From contig NZ_BLAF01000011.1 in assembly GCF_009687885.1 (NCBI RefSeq), forward strand, positions 124,001-188,000: 64,000 bases of DNA, read 5' to 3'. Shown one piece after another: positions 52,858 through 60,519 of the stretch. Numbering within the stretch: the stretch's first letter is position 1; every line of letters begins with the position of its first letter. Origin of the DNA: Acrocarpospora pleiomorpha (GTDB taxonomy: Bacteria; Actinomycetota; Actinomycetes; Streptosporangiales; Streptosporangiaceae). Under the pieces are notes generated by a model. It saw nothing but the letters and a program-made list of their open reading frames with translations. It was not told where the DNA came from and ran no database searches. The position numbers and the translations under genes were made by a program.

Positions 52858-53429
52858 AAGGTCAGCACCCGGCAGCCTCGCTCGCCGGTGACGTAGACGT
52901 GGTCGAGTTCGGCGGCGAAGCGGACCGCGTCCCCCTCGTCCAGGCACACCGACCACGCGCCGGTCTCCACCGTCACCTCGCCCGACACCACGTACGCGTG
53001 CTCGACCGACCCAGGCCCGTGCGCGCTCTTGGTGCTGCGCGTCATCGGCGGCAGGTCGCCTTCGGCCAGCTCGAACCGCCGCCGGTCGGGCGCGGCGAAC
53101 AGGCTGCGCACCGTGGTCTCGCCCACCGCCACCGTCGTGCCCTCGCCCCTGCGGATCACCTCGGGCCCGGTCAGATGTACCCGGGTCAGTTCGGCGAACG
53201 TCAGCCCGAGCGCGTGGGCCACCCGCGTCAGCACCTCGATGGTGGGGTTGGCCACCCCCCGCTCGATCTGTGAGATGAGCGCCTTGCTGACCCCGGTCAG
53301 CTCGGCCAGTTCCCGCACGCTGAACCCGCGCGCCAGCCGGGTGCGCCGCAGGTTCCCCGCGATCGCTCCGCGCACGCCTGCCGCGGGCCCGGGCGTCACC
53401 GCGAGCACGGGGTTCTTCTCGGGGCGCAC
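52836..53429 (-). CDS. XRE-cupin transcriptional regulator
   Basis: This 197-residue protein has an N-terminal XRE helix-turn-helix (NLRRTRLARGFSVRELAELT, then GVSKALISQIERGVANPTIE, near 27-66) and a C-terminal cupin_2 domain near 120-195 (HAYVVSGEVTVETGAW, LDEGDAVRFAAELDHVY). XRE-cupin regulators often control neighbouring transport and catabolic genes in response to a small ligand. The likely target here is the peptide ABC/peptidase operon that ends face to face with it. The GTG start has GGAGG about ten bases upstream. Confidence 0.88.
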   Translation of the reverse strand: MRPEKNPVLAVTPGPAAGVRGAIAGNLRRTRLARGFSVRELAELTGVSKALISQIERGVANPTIEVLTRVAHALGLTFAELTRVHLTGPEVIRRGEGTTVAVGETTVRSLFAAPDRRRFELAEGDLPPMTRSTKSAHGPGSVEHAYVVSGEVTVETGAWSVCLDEGDAVRFAAELDHVYVTGERGCRVLTLLSFSED

Positions 53430-53485
53430 GTGATGGGTTCCTCCCTGTGTGGAATCTCACCCCATCATGCCGGACGAAACGAACA

Positions 53486-53518
53486 CGGCGGCACTCTCCT
53501 TCTTGGGGAGTGCCGCCG
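53486..53518 (-). terminator. Terminator hairpin after the Ebo-like operon
   Basis: CGGCGGCACTC (53486-53496) and GAGTGCCGCCG (53508-53518) pair perfectly, with three more pairs towards the loop (one G-T). On the minus strand the stem is followed by the T-rich TGTTCGTTTCG. It lies 19 bp beyond the stop of the EboF-like gene. Confidence 0.8.
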
Positions 53519-53536
53519 CAGCTCGGCGAGGGTGGT

Positions 53537-54910
53537 TCAGTTTGACGTTCTGAGTCCGGCGAGACGCAGGAGCAGGTCTTTCACGTCGGTGGCCGCGTAG
53601 GTTCCTTGATCCAAGGATGCGTCGGAGAGCAGGACTGGGCCGTCGAGTGGGTCGTCGGGGAGGCGGCCGTGGCTGCCTCGTACGCAGGAGGGGTCCAAGG
53701 GGACGACGGGCATCGTGTAGCGGAAGCCGAGTTCCTTTTTGGCCAGGGCGAGGCCCGCTTTGGCTTTGACCCAGCGGTCTTGGGGGTTGAGGAAGAGTTC
53801 GGCGGGGTCGTAGCCGGGTTTGCGGTGGATGTCGACGCCGCGGGCGAAGTCGGGGGCTTGGGCGTCGTTGAGCCAGTAGTAGTAGGTGAACCAGGCGTCG
53901 GGGTCGGCGATGGCGACGAGTTCGCCGGCGCGGGAGTGGTCGAGGCCGAAGGCGGCTTTGCCGTCGGCGTCGAGGACCTGGTCGACGCCGGGGAGGGCGG
54001 AGATGAGCTTGCGCACGGCGGGGGTGTCGGATTCGTCGCGCACGTATATATGGGCGAGCTGGTGGTCGGCGACGGCGAAGGCGCGGGAGGTCCAGGGGTC
54101 GAGGTATTCCATGCCCGCCTGGCGGTAGACCGACAGCAAGCCCTCCTCGCGGAGAGCGCGGTTGATGTCGATGGGCCGGGAGACGTCGACGATGCCGTAC
54201 TCGGACAGGACGACGGTGGTCGCGCCCGAAGCGGAGGCGTCGTCCAGCAGGGGGCCGAGGGCTTGGTCGACGTCGCGGGCGGCGGCGATGGCCTCGGGTC
54301 CTGAGGGGCCGAAACGCTGGAGGTCGTAGTCGAGGTGGGGGACGTAGACGAGGGTGAGGTCGGGGCGTTCGTTGGTGAGGATGCGGCGGGCTGCGGCGAT
54401 GATCCAGCGGCTGGATGCGATGCCTGCTTTGGGGCCCCAGTAGGAGAAGAGGGGGAAGCGGCCGAGTTCGCGAGTCAGGTCGACGCGGAGTTCTGGTGGG
54501 GTTGTGTAGCAGTCGGGGGATTTGCGGCCGTCGGCGTGGTAGATCGGGCGGGGGGTTATGGCGATTTCGGTGGCGGCGCCCATGGCGTACCACCAGCAGA
54601 TGTTGGCGACTTTGTAGTCGGGTTTGACGGCGCGGGCGTCGTCCCAGATCTTGGGGCCTTCGACGAGGCCGTTGTGCTGGCGCCAGAGCAGGACTTCGCC
54701 GAGGTCGCGGAAGTACCAGCCGTTGCCGACGATGCCGTGGTCGCGTGGGGGTCTGCCGGTGAGCAGGGTCGACTGCACGGAGCAGGTGACGGCGGGGAGC
54801 ACGGTTCCCAGGGTGGCGGGGCTGCCGAGTCCGCGCAGGTTGGGCATGTGGTCGAGCAGCCGGGGGGTGAGCCCGACCACGTCGATGACCACCAGAGGCT
54901 TGACTGTCAT
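53537..54910 (-). CDS. Alkaline-phosphatase-superfamily phosphodiesterase/pyrophosphatase, EboF-like
   Basis: This 457-residue protein has the alkaline phosphatase fold of nucleotide pyrophosphatases: an early metal Asp (VVIDVVGLTPRLLDHMPNL, Asp10), the nucleophile Thr region AVTCSVQSTLLTG near 40-52, VPHLDYDLQRFGP with metal ligands near 192-204, and a late HQLAHIYV. The usual S-D-H-G motif reads S-E-Y-G (VLSEYGIVD). In Ebo clusters the EboF protein belongs to this superfamily. It may cleave a phosphodiester or pyrophosphate of the cluster's product. The ATG overlaps the eboE stop by 4 nt. It is the last gene of the seven-gene operon. Confidence 0.82.
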   Translation of the reverse strand: MTVKPLVVIDVVGLTPRLLDHMPNLRGLGSPATLGTVLPAVTCSVQSTLLTGRPPRDHGIVGNGWYFRDLGEVLLWRQHNGLVEGPKIWDDARAVKPDYKVANICWWYAMGAATEIAITPRPIYHADGRKSPDCYTTPPELRVDLTRELGRFPLFSYWGPKAGIASSRWIIAAARRILTNERPDLTLVYVPHLDYDLQRFGPSGPEAIAAARDVDQALGPLLDDASASGATTVVLSEYGIVDVSRPIDINRALREEGLLSVYRQAGMEYLDPWTSRAFAVADHQLAHIYVRDESDTPAVRKLISALPGVDQVLDADGKAAFGLDHSRAGELVAIADPDAWFTYYYWLNDAQAPDFARGVDIHRKPGYDPAELFLNPQDRWVKAKAGLALAKKELGFRYTMPVVPLDPSCVRGSHGRLPDDPLDGPVLLSDASLDQGTYAATDVKDLLLRLAGLRTSN

Positions 54911-56061
54911 GCCTCCTCCTTCAGGCCGAGGTTGATCAGGCGGTCGCGGATCCAGGCGAGTTCGTTGGCGATCCCCTCGACCAGGGCTTCCCGCGTGCGG
55001 GGGCGCCGGTCGGGTGGGAGGGTCTGCCAGGTGTACGTCTCCGCCTCGATGTGGTGGGTACGGGCGACTGGCCCGCCGAGAACCGCCCGGAATGTGTCGT
55101 CGAGGACGTCCTGCGTGGAGCCCAGTGGTGCGGTGGGAGCGGAGTGCAGGGGCACGTGGAAGTGCACGCGCCACGGTGACGTTCCCGGCAGACCGCCGCC
55201 CAGCGCCTCCCCTAGGTCGTCCGTGCCTGGTGTGCCCTGTTCGCGGGTTTGATGAAGGAATCGCGGTTCGTCGAAGGCGGCGAGTTCGTCGTGCGCGATG
55301 CCGGGGTCGTCGATTCGCAGGGCGCAGGACGCCTGCATCTTGATGATCGGCAGCCCGGCCGCGTCCAGCCGGCCGAGTGCCTCGAACGGATCCTCGAACC
55401 CGACAGCCAGATGGCAAGTGTCCAGACATAGACCCAGATAGTCCGGATCCAGGCCGGTCAAATGTGCGGCTGCCTGCGTGGTCGTCTCGATCACGCAGCC
55501 GGGCTCGGGCTCGAAGCCGACCCTGATCGTCCGCCCGGTCGCCTCGGCCAGGGACGCGAGCCCGTCCCGCAGCCGGTCCAGGTTCCGCGCGGCCGTGGCG
55601 GCTTGCTCGGCCGACCACGGCGTACGCCAAGCCAGCGGCAACGTGGAAATACTCCCGGCGACGACGTCATCGGGAAGCAACCCCGTCAGCAGCTTGGCCA
55701 GATCGAGCGTGTAGTCGAGGCGTTCGTCCGACGTCCAGTCCGGCTGGTAGACGCGCAACTTGGCGGACGCCTCATCATGGAACCCCCGATACGGGAACCC
55801 ATTGAGGGTCACCACCTCAAGGCCCTCCCGATCGAGGGCCGCGCGAAGCCGTACAGGTTCGGCGGGGCTGGCGGCCAGCGCGTCGGCGACCGGGCGGGAC
55901 AGCCAGAGCCCGACGCCGAGCCGGGACACGCCCAGCTTGCGCCGCACCGGACCGGCGTAGTCGCGGAGCTGGGCGAGCACCCCGGCGAGATCCTCGGCCG
56001 GATGCACGTTCGTGCAGTAGGCGAGGTGCACGGTGGAACCGTCCTGGTGGCGGAACCTCAC
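54907..56061 (-). CDS. eboE: EboE-like metabolite-traffic protein (TIM barrel)
   Basis: This 384-residue TIM-barrel protein related to sugar phosphate isomerases matches EboE: HLAYCTNVHPAEDL near 12-25, the GVSRLGVGLWLSRPVADAL region near 43-62, LNGFPYRGFHDEASAK, FEPEPGCVIETT and CLDTCHLAVGFEDP. EboE is a defining member of the ebo cluster, which in cyanobacteria is needed to move the scytonemin precursor to the periplasm; its reaction is not known. The GTG start overlaps the TatD-like stop as GTGA. Confidence 0.87.
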   Translation of the reverse strand: MRFRHQDGSTVHLAYCTNVHPAEDLAGVLAQLRDYAGPVRRKLGVSRLGVGLWLSRPVADALAASPAEPVRLRAALDREGLEVVTLNGFPYRGFHDEASAKLRVYQPDWTSDERLDYTLDLAKLLTGLLPDDVVAGSISTLPLAWRTPWSAEQAATAARNLDRLRDGLASLAEATGRTIRVGFEPEPGCVIETTTQAAAHLTGLDPDYLGLCLDTCHLAVGFEDPFEALGRLDAAGLPIIKMQASCALRIDDPGIAHDELAAFDEPRFLHQTREQGTPGTDDLGEALGGGLPGTSPWRVHFHVPLHSAPTAPLGSTQDVLDDTFRAVLGGPVARTHHIEAETYTWQTLPPDRRPRTREALVEGIANELAWIRDRLINLGLKEEA

Positions 56062-56909
56062 GGCGCCACTCCCCGCTTGATGGTGTTCCCTGCGTAGTCG
56101 GCGGCCGGGCTGACCTCGTCGAGTTCGAGCCGCCCGCTCTGCCCGTAGAAGGCGACGGGGTTGGCCCAGAGGACCTTGTCCACGTCCTGCTCGGTGAAGC
56201 CGTCGGCCAGCATGGCGTCCCCGACCGCCCGGGTCTTCAGCGGGTCGCTGTGACCCCAGTCGGCGGCCGAATTCACCAGAACCCGGTCGGTGCCGTACAG
56301 ACGGAGCAGAGCGATCATCCGGTGCACGTCCATCTTCGTGTCCGGATAGACGGAGAAGCCGGACCAGCAGCCGCTGTCGGCCACCGCTTCGGCGGTCATC
56401 TCGTTGAGGTGGTCGACCAGGATCATCTCCGGCGGCAGGCCCGAGTCCTTCACGACGTCGAGAGTCCGGCGGGTTCCCGCCGCTTTGTCCCGATGCGGGG
56501 TGTGCACCAGGACCGGCAGTTCGTGGTCGAGGGCCAGCGCCAGCTGAGCTTGGAGCACCTCGTCCTCGGCGGGGGTCATCTCGTCGTAGCCGACCTCGCC
56601 GACCGCGACCACCCGATCCTTGGCCAGGTAACGCGGCAGCAGGTCGAGCACGCCGCGCAGCCGGGGGTCGTTGGCCTCCTTGGGATTGAGGGCGATCGCG
56701 CAGTGATGGGCGATCCCATACTGCGCCGCCCGGTACGGCTCCCACCCGAGCAGCCCGTCGAAGTAGTCGGCGAAGGTCCCCGGCGAGGTACGCGGCTGCC
56801 CCAGCCAGAACGCGGGCTCGACCAGTGCGCGCACCCCGGCGTCGTACATGCGGCGGTAGTCGTCGGTGGTTCGCGAGGTCATGTGGATGTGCGGGTCGAA
56901 GATTCGCAT
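56058..56909 (-). CDS. TatD-like metal-dependent hydrolase, EboB-like
   Basis: This 283-residue amidohydrolase-superfamily protein has the metal ligands in order: His7 and His9 (FDPHIHMTS), Glu in AVGEVGYDEM, His in VLVHTPHRDK, His in LVDHLNEM, and Asp in NSAADWGHSD. EboB of ebo clusters is such a TatD-type hydrolase. It may act on a phosphate ester or lactone of the pathway. The start shares one base with the eboA stop (TGATG). Confidence 0.85.
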   Translation of the reverse strand: MRIFDPHIHMTSRTTDDYRRMYDAGVRALVEPAFWLGQPRTSPGTFADYFDGLLGWEPYRAAQYGIAHHCAIALNPKEANDPRLRGVLDLLPRYLAKDRVVAVGEVGYDEMTPAEDEVLQAQLALALDHELPVLVHTPHRDKAAGTRRTLDVVKDSGLPPEMILVDHLNEMTAEAVADSGCWSGFSVYPDTKMDVHRMIALLRLYGTDRVLVNSAADWGHSDPLKTRAVGDAMLADGFTEQDVDKVLWANPVAFYGQSGRLELDEVSPAADYAGNTIKRGVAP

Positions 56910-57550
56910 CACGACGCACCCTTCGTGTCGGAGGACAGGCCGGCCAGCAGGTCCGGGTGGCGTTCGAGGATCGGCCAGATGTCGGGCGGCACGACCCGCC
57001 CGGCCGCTTCGCGCTCTTTCGCGAAATCGGCCATCATCCGGGCCAGCTCCCGGTCCGCGCGCGACTCCAGACCGGCCACGCCGGCCAGCGGCACACCGGT
57101 GAAGACGCATTTCAGGACGGCCTGCCGGTAGGCCTCGACGGGCAGGTGGGCGGCGCCGTACCGGCTCATGGCGGCGCCGATCAGGCGGGTGTCGCTGGTG
57201 CGCAACGCGTCGCGGACGATCGGCAGCCCGGCTTCCCCGATGCGACCGGCGTCGTCGAAGGCGGACAGCGACGCCAGCACGGCGAGCCGCTCTCCGGCGT
57301 CGCCGTGCGCGTACAGGTCGAACAGGAGCGTGCCGAGCGGCTCGCCGTCGAGCGGGAGTTCCAGCAGCAGGGTGACCCGGACGACCTGGTCGACGGTCCA
57401 GCCGTCGTCCAGCGGGCCCCGGCCGCAACGCCGCCCGGCCGCCGGGAAGATCGCGAAGATCGCCCCGGCGTCGGCGTGGATCTTGGCGACGGCGGCGTCC
57501 AGCCAGCTGACGCCGTCGCCGGTCAAATGCGGGCGAATGGTGGGGATCAT
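56909..57550 (-). CDS. eboA: EboA-domain protein
   Basis: This 213-residue protein is mostly alpha-helical without membrane segments. The EboA pattern is seen in FPAAGRRCGRGPLDDGWTVD near 34-53 (G-R-R and two acidic positions) and LPIVRDALRTSDTRLIGAAM. EboA has no known biochemical activity, but marks the ebo cluster. It is coupled to the isomerase gene upstream by ATGA and to the TatD-like gene downstream by TGATG. Confidence 0.85.
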   Translation of the reverse strand: MIPTIRPHLTGDGVSWLDAAVAKIHADAGAIFAIFPAAGRRCGRGPLDDGWTVDQVVRVTLLLELPLDGEPLGTLLFDLYAHGDAGERLAVLASLSAFDDAGRIGEAGLPIVRDALRTSDTRLIGAAMSRYGAAHLPVEAYRQAVLKCVFTGVPLAGVAGLESRADRELARMMADFAKEREAAGRVVPPDIWPILERHPDLLAGLSSDTKGAS

Positions 57551-58371
57551 GACACCGCCTCTCGGAGGAAACGCAGCGAACGTTCGGCCACGACCGGCGC
57601 GGCGTGGCTGTGCCGGGGCAACTCGACGCTGACCAGCCCCTGGTAGCCGGTCTCGGTCAGCGCGGCCAGCACCGGCGGAAAGTCGATCTCGCCTTCCCCG
57701 AACTCCAGGTGCTCGTGCACATCCCGCCGCATATCGTCGATCTGCACATTCACCAGATGGGGCCCAGCCCGCCGGACGGCCTCCGGAACCGAATCCGGCT
57801 CATTGCACCGGCAGTGCCCGATATCGAGGGTCAGCCCGAGCCGCGCCGGCTGCCCGAGCATGCCGCGAAGCCGCTCATACCCGGCGATATCCTCGACGAG
57901 CATCCCCGGCTCCGGCTCGAACCCCAGCGTGACCCCACACGTCTCCGCCTCGACGAGTACGGCTTCGACACCTTTGGCTAGGTTGTCCCAGCCATCCTGA
58001 ACCCCAGACGGACGCGTACCACTCCAGAAGGAGACGGCCTCCGCTCCCAGCTCGGCCGCGACCCTGACAGCCCGCCGAAGCAGATCCACCCGGGGAGCGG
58101 CCTGGTCCGGCGGATGCACCAGCGTGGGGTGATGCTTGTGCACCGGATCGAGCACGTAACGCCCGCCGGTCTCGATCACCAGGCTCAGATTGAGCCGATC
58201 CAGCCAGCGGCCGACCTGGGCGATCCTCCGGGACACGAACGGCCCGTAGGGGTCAAGGTGACCGCTGTCCAAGGTGAGCGCGACACCCTCATAGCCAAGG
58301 TCGGCGATGACGACGAGCGCGTCCGACAATCGATGGTTCGCGAACCCGTTGGTGCCATATCCGAACCTCAT
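57547..58371 (-). CDS. Sugar phosphate isomerase/epimerase-like TIM-barrel protein
   Basis: This 274-residue AP-endonuclease-2/xylose-isomerase-like barrel shows FGYGTNGFANHRLSDALVVI near the start, VALTLDSGHLDPYGP, LGFEPEPGMLVEDI near 149-162, GLTLDIGHCRCNE (metal His region) and VNVQIDDMRRDVHEHLEFG with EGEIDFPP. It would isomerise or epimerise a sugar, inositol or inosose. It sits between the prenyltransferase and EboA genes with 4-nt overlaps at both ends, so its substrate is probably made by, or related to, the inositol-phosphate synthase of this operon. Confidence 0.85.
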   Translation of the reverse strand: MRFGYGTNGFANHRLSDALVVIADLGYEGVALTLDSGHLDPYGPFVSRRIAQVGRWLDRLNLSLVIETGGRYVLDPVHKHHPTLVHPPDQAAPRVDLLRRAVRVAAELGAEAVSFWSGTRPSGVQDGWDNLAKGVEAVLVEAETCGVTLGFEPEPGMLVEDIAGYERLRGMLGQPARLGLTLDIGHCRCNEPDSVPEAVRRAGPHLVNVQIDDMRRDVHEHLEFGEGEIDFPPVLAALTETGYQGLVSVELPRHSHAAPVVAERSLRFLREAVS

Positions 58372-59198
58372 GTCGGCGACACCTTCTTGGCGAGATTCGC
58401 CGCCACCGGATGCGCCGCCGCCAGTGCGAGGGCGGGCGCGAGGCGTCCGCTCCCGGCGGTGAGCGCGGCCTGCAACGGCAGGAGCCCGATGATGCTGCGC
58501 CCGACCGCCGAGCGGGTGAGTTTGGCGTCGCCGCTGCGGGCCGCCGCCAGCTGCGGACGCCCGACCAGCGCCGCGTAACCGGCGAGCAGCCCGAATCCGG
58601 CGAGTTTCGCCAGCCGGTCGCCGCCCTTGGCGATGTGCCAGGCGGCGAGCCCGGCCGCCACGCCCGTCGCGGCCAGGGTGACGGCGGATCGAACCGTCGA
58701 CCCGCCGTTCACCTCACCCCGGCTGAGCGTGGTGACGCCCAGCGTGTGCGCGGCCACCGACGCCGCCGCCAGCGGGCTGGTCGAAGGCCCGCCGAGCAGC
58801 ACGTCCAGCCCGCGCGCGGCGGCCATCGCGACCGGCCCGAGGACCGTGTCCTTCAAGCCCATGTCGTACGCCCAGACCACCCCGGCCAGACCGGTGGCGA
58901 CACCGAGACCCCGGCGGCCACCGGAGAGCCCGGCGAGCCCGACCCCCGCGGCGGTCAGACCCACGGCGACGGCGAGCGCCTGCCCCGGCTGGATCCGCCC
59001 GGACGGAATCGGCCGCTCGGGCCGTTCCCGCGCGTCGAGCTCCCGGTCGGCGTAGTCGTTGAGCGCCATCCCAGCCCAGTACAGGCACACCGACGACGCG
59101 GCAAGCCCAGGCTGCATCGACCCGCCCGCGACCGTGTCGCCCGGCACCGTCAGCGCCGCCGGAGCCCGGACGAGCTGGGTTAACGAGGCGAGGTCCAT
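58368..59198 (-). CDS. UbiA-type prenyltransferase (SCO3242/EboC-like)
   Basis: This 276-residue membrane protein has about seven or eight hydrophobic helices. The first Asp-rich motif NDYADRELDARERPERPIPS (near 42-61) has the N-D-x-x-D-x-x-x-D and R-P pattern of UbiA enzymes; the second motif is VWAYDMGLKDT near 103-113. UbiA enzymes attach a prenyl chain to an aromatic or polyol acceptor in the membrane. Here an inositol-type acceptor is conceivable because the next upstream gene makes inositol phosphate. The ATG at 59198 shares one base with the inositol-phosphate synthase stop; an upstream GTG at 59213 is unlikely. Confidence 0.87.
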   Translation of the reverse strand: MDLASLTQLVRAPAALTVPGDTVAGGSMQPGLAASSVCLYWAGMALNDYADRELDARERPERPIPSGRIQPGQALAVAVGLTAAGVGLAGLSGGRRGLGVATGLAGVVWAYDMGLKDTVLGPVAMAAARGLDVLLGGPSTSPLAAASVAAHTLGVTTLSRGEVNGGSTVRSAVTLAATGVAAGLAAWHIAKGGDRLAKLAGFGLLAGYAALVGRPQLAAARSGDAKLTRSAVGRSIIGLLPLQAALTAGSGRLAPALALAAAHPVAANLAKKVSPT

Positions 59199-60328
59199 CA
59201 CTCCCCCAGCCACTGGCGGAGCGTCTCGTACTGCGCGTGCAACCGATGCTCGTCACTCCCGACCGGATCCTTGAAGAAGAACCCGAACTCGGCCACCGGC
59301 CCGGCCACCCCGCGCTCGTGCGCCCGCGCCATCAACCGCGCCAGATCCAGCACCAGCGGCGCGGCCAGCGCCGAGTCGCACCCCTGCCAGGTGAACTGCA
59401 TCGACATCCGCACCCCGAGGAACCCGTCGAAGGTGATGTGATCCCAGGCCGTCTTCCAGTCACCCAGATGCGGCACGTTGTCGATGTGGGTACGCCCCTC
59501 CACCGGATGCCCGAGGATCTCGGCCAGCGCCCGGTCCTTGGAGATGAGCTTGCTCTCCCCCGCCGCCGGGTCGGCCAGCGTCGCGCCGTCCCCGCCGCCC
59601 AGCAGGTTGGTCCCCGACCAGGACCGCACCGCCAGCCCCCGCACCGCGAACATCGGCGCGAGCGCGGTCTTGACCAGCGTCTCGCCGGTCTTGGCGTCAC
59701 TCCCGGCGTACGGCAGCCCGCGCCGCCTGGCCAGCTCGTCCAGGGCGGGTAACCGGGCGCCCGTGGAGGGAGTGAAGTCGACATACGGGCAACCGGCGCT
59801 GAGCGCCGCGTAGGCGTACAGCGACGAGGGCGGAAGCACCGGAATGTCGCCCTCCAGCGCCCGCTCCAGCGCCTCCAGGCTGAGATGCGCGGGATCGGGA
59901 GCCGCGGGCGGCTCCGTGGAGGAGACGTTGATGACGATCACGCGGGCCAGGCCCCGGCGTTCCCGGAACTCGGCCAGGTCGCCGATGAGCCGCCGGGCCA
60001 CCGCGCCCTGCGGACCTCCTTCGGTGGCCCCGGGCCGGATCTCGCTGTCGGCCGCGTCCAGCGCGGGCCGGACCAGTTCGGCCAGCGGGGGCGGGATCAC
60101 CCCGGACCGGGTCAGCTCCTCGGCCCGCTTGGTGAGCGGCGTGCTGGTGACATCATGTCCACCGAACACGAGATGCCCGAATCCCGGCAGTCCGTGACCC
60201 CGGAACTCAGGCGATTCAGTAACACATCCAATCGGCGGGGCGAGCCCGGCCCGCAGAGCTGCCGCGCCCGCGACGACCGTCGTCGCCACCGAGCCTCGCG
60301 CCCCGATTAGCCAAATCCCGACCATCAT
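59198..60328 (-). CDS. Inositol-3-phosphate synthase family protein, first gene of the Ebo-like operon
   Basis: This 376-residue NAD-dependent protein has the Rossmann start GIWLIGARGSVATTVVAGAA near 4-23, then NVSSTEPP, FTPSTGA, the catalytic region YAGSDAKTGETLVKTALAPM near 200-219, SGTNLLGGGDG and DNVPHLGDWKTAWDHITFDG. Family members turn glucose 6-phosphate into 1L-myo-inositol 1(3)-phosphate. Actinomycetes usually have a separate housekeeping Ino1, so this copy may serve a dedicated product. An alternative ATG lies one codon downstream (60325). An inverted repeat at 60376 lies just upstream. Confidence 0.87.
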   Translation of the reverse strand: MMVGIWLIGARGSVATTVVAGAAALRAGLAPPIGCVTESPEFRGHGLPGFGHLVFGGHDVTSTPLTKRAEELTRSGVIPPPLAELVRPALDAADSEIRPGATEGGPQGAVARRLIGDLAEFRERRGLARVIVINVSSTEPPAAPDPAHLSLEALERALEGDIPVLPPSSLYAYAALSAGCPYVDFTPSTGARLPALDELARRRGLPYAGSDAKTGETLVKTALAPMFAVRGLAVRSWSGTNLLGGGDGATLADPAAGESKLISKDRALAEILGHPVEGRTHIDNVPHLGDWKTAWDHITFDGFLGVRMSMQFTWQGCDSALAAPLVLDLARLMARAHERGVAGPVAEFGFFFKDPVGSDEHRLHAQYETLRQWLGE

Positions 60329-60375
60329 GACGACTGGCGGGAAGAGGAGACGTGGTGAGACATGGAACTTCCTTT

Positions 60376-60399
60376 CCTGACATGAATCGATCTGTCAGG
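60376..60399. promoter_or_regulatory. Inverted repeat in front of the Ebo-like operon
   Basis: CCTGACA (60376-60382) and TGTCAGG (60393-60399) form a perfect 7-bp inverted repeat with ten bases between, centred about 60 bp upstream of the inositol-phosphate synthase start. It lies where a repressor or activator site would be expected in the 191-bp gap to the ROK gene. No other copy was noticed in the window. Confidence 0.45.
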
Positions 60400-60519
60400 C
60401 AAGGCGCGCGCCGACGCGCTTGTTGCCGGGTCCTGCGGTCGTGCGGATACCACAAGTCGCCGGACGGGGTGCCGCCGCCGGCTGGTACTGCAATCGGGCA
60501 GTGTGAACTCAACTGCGAA

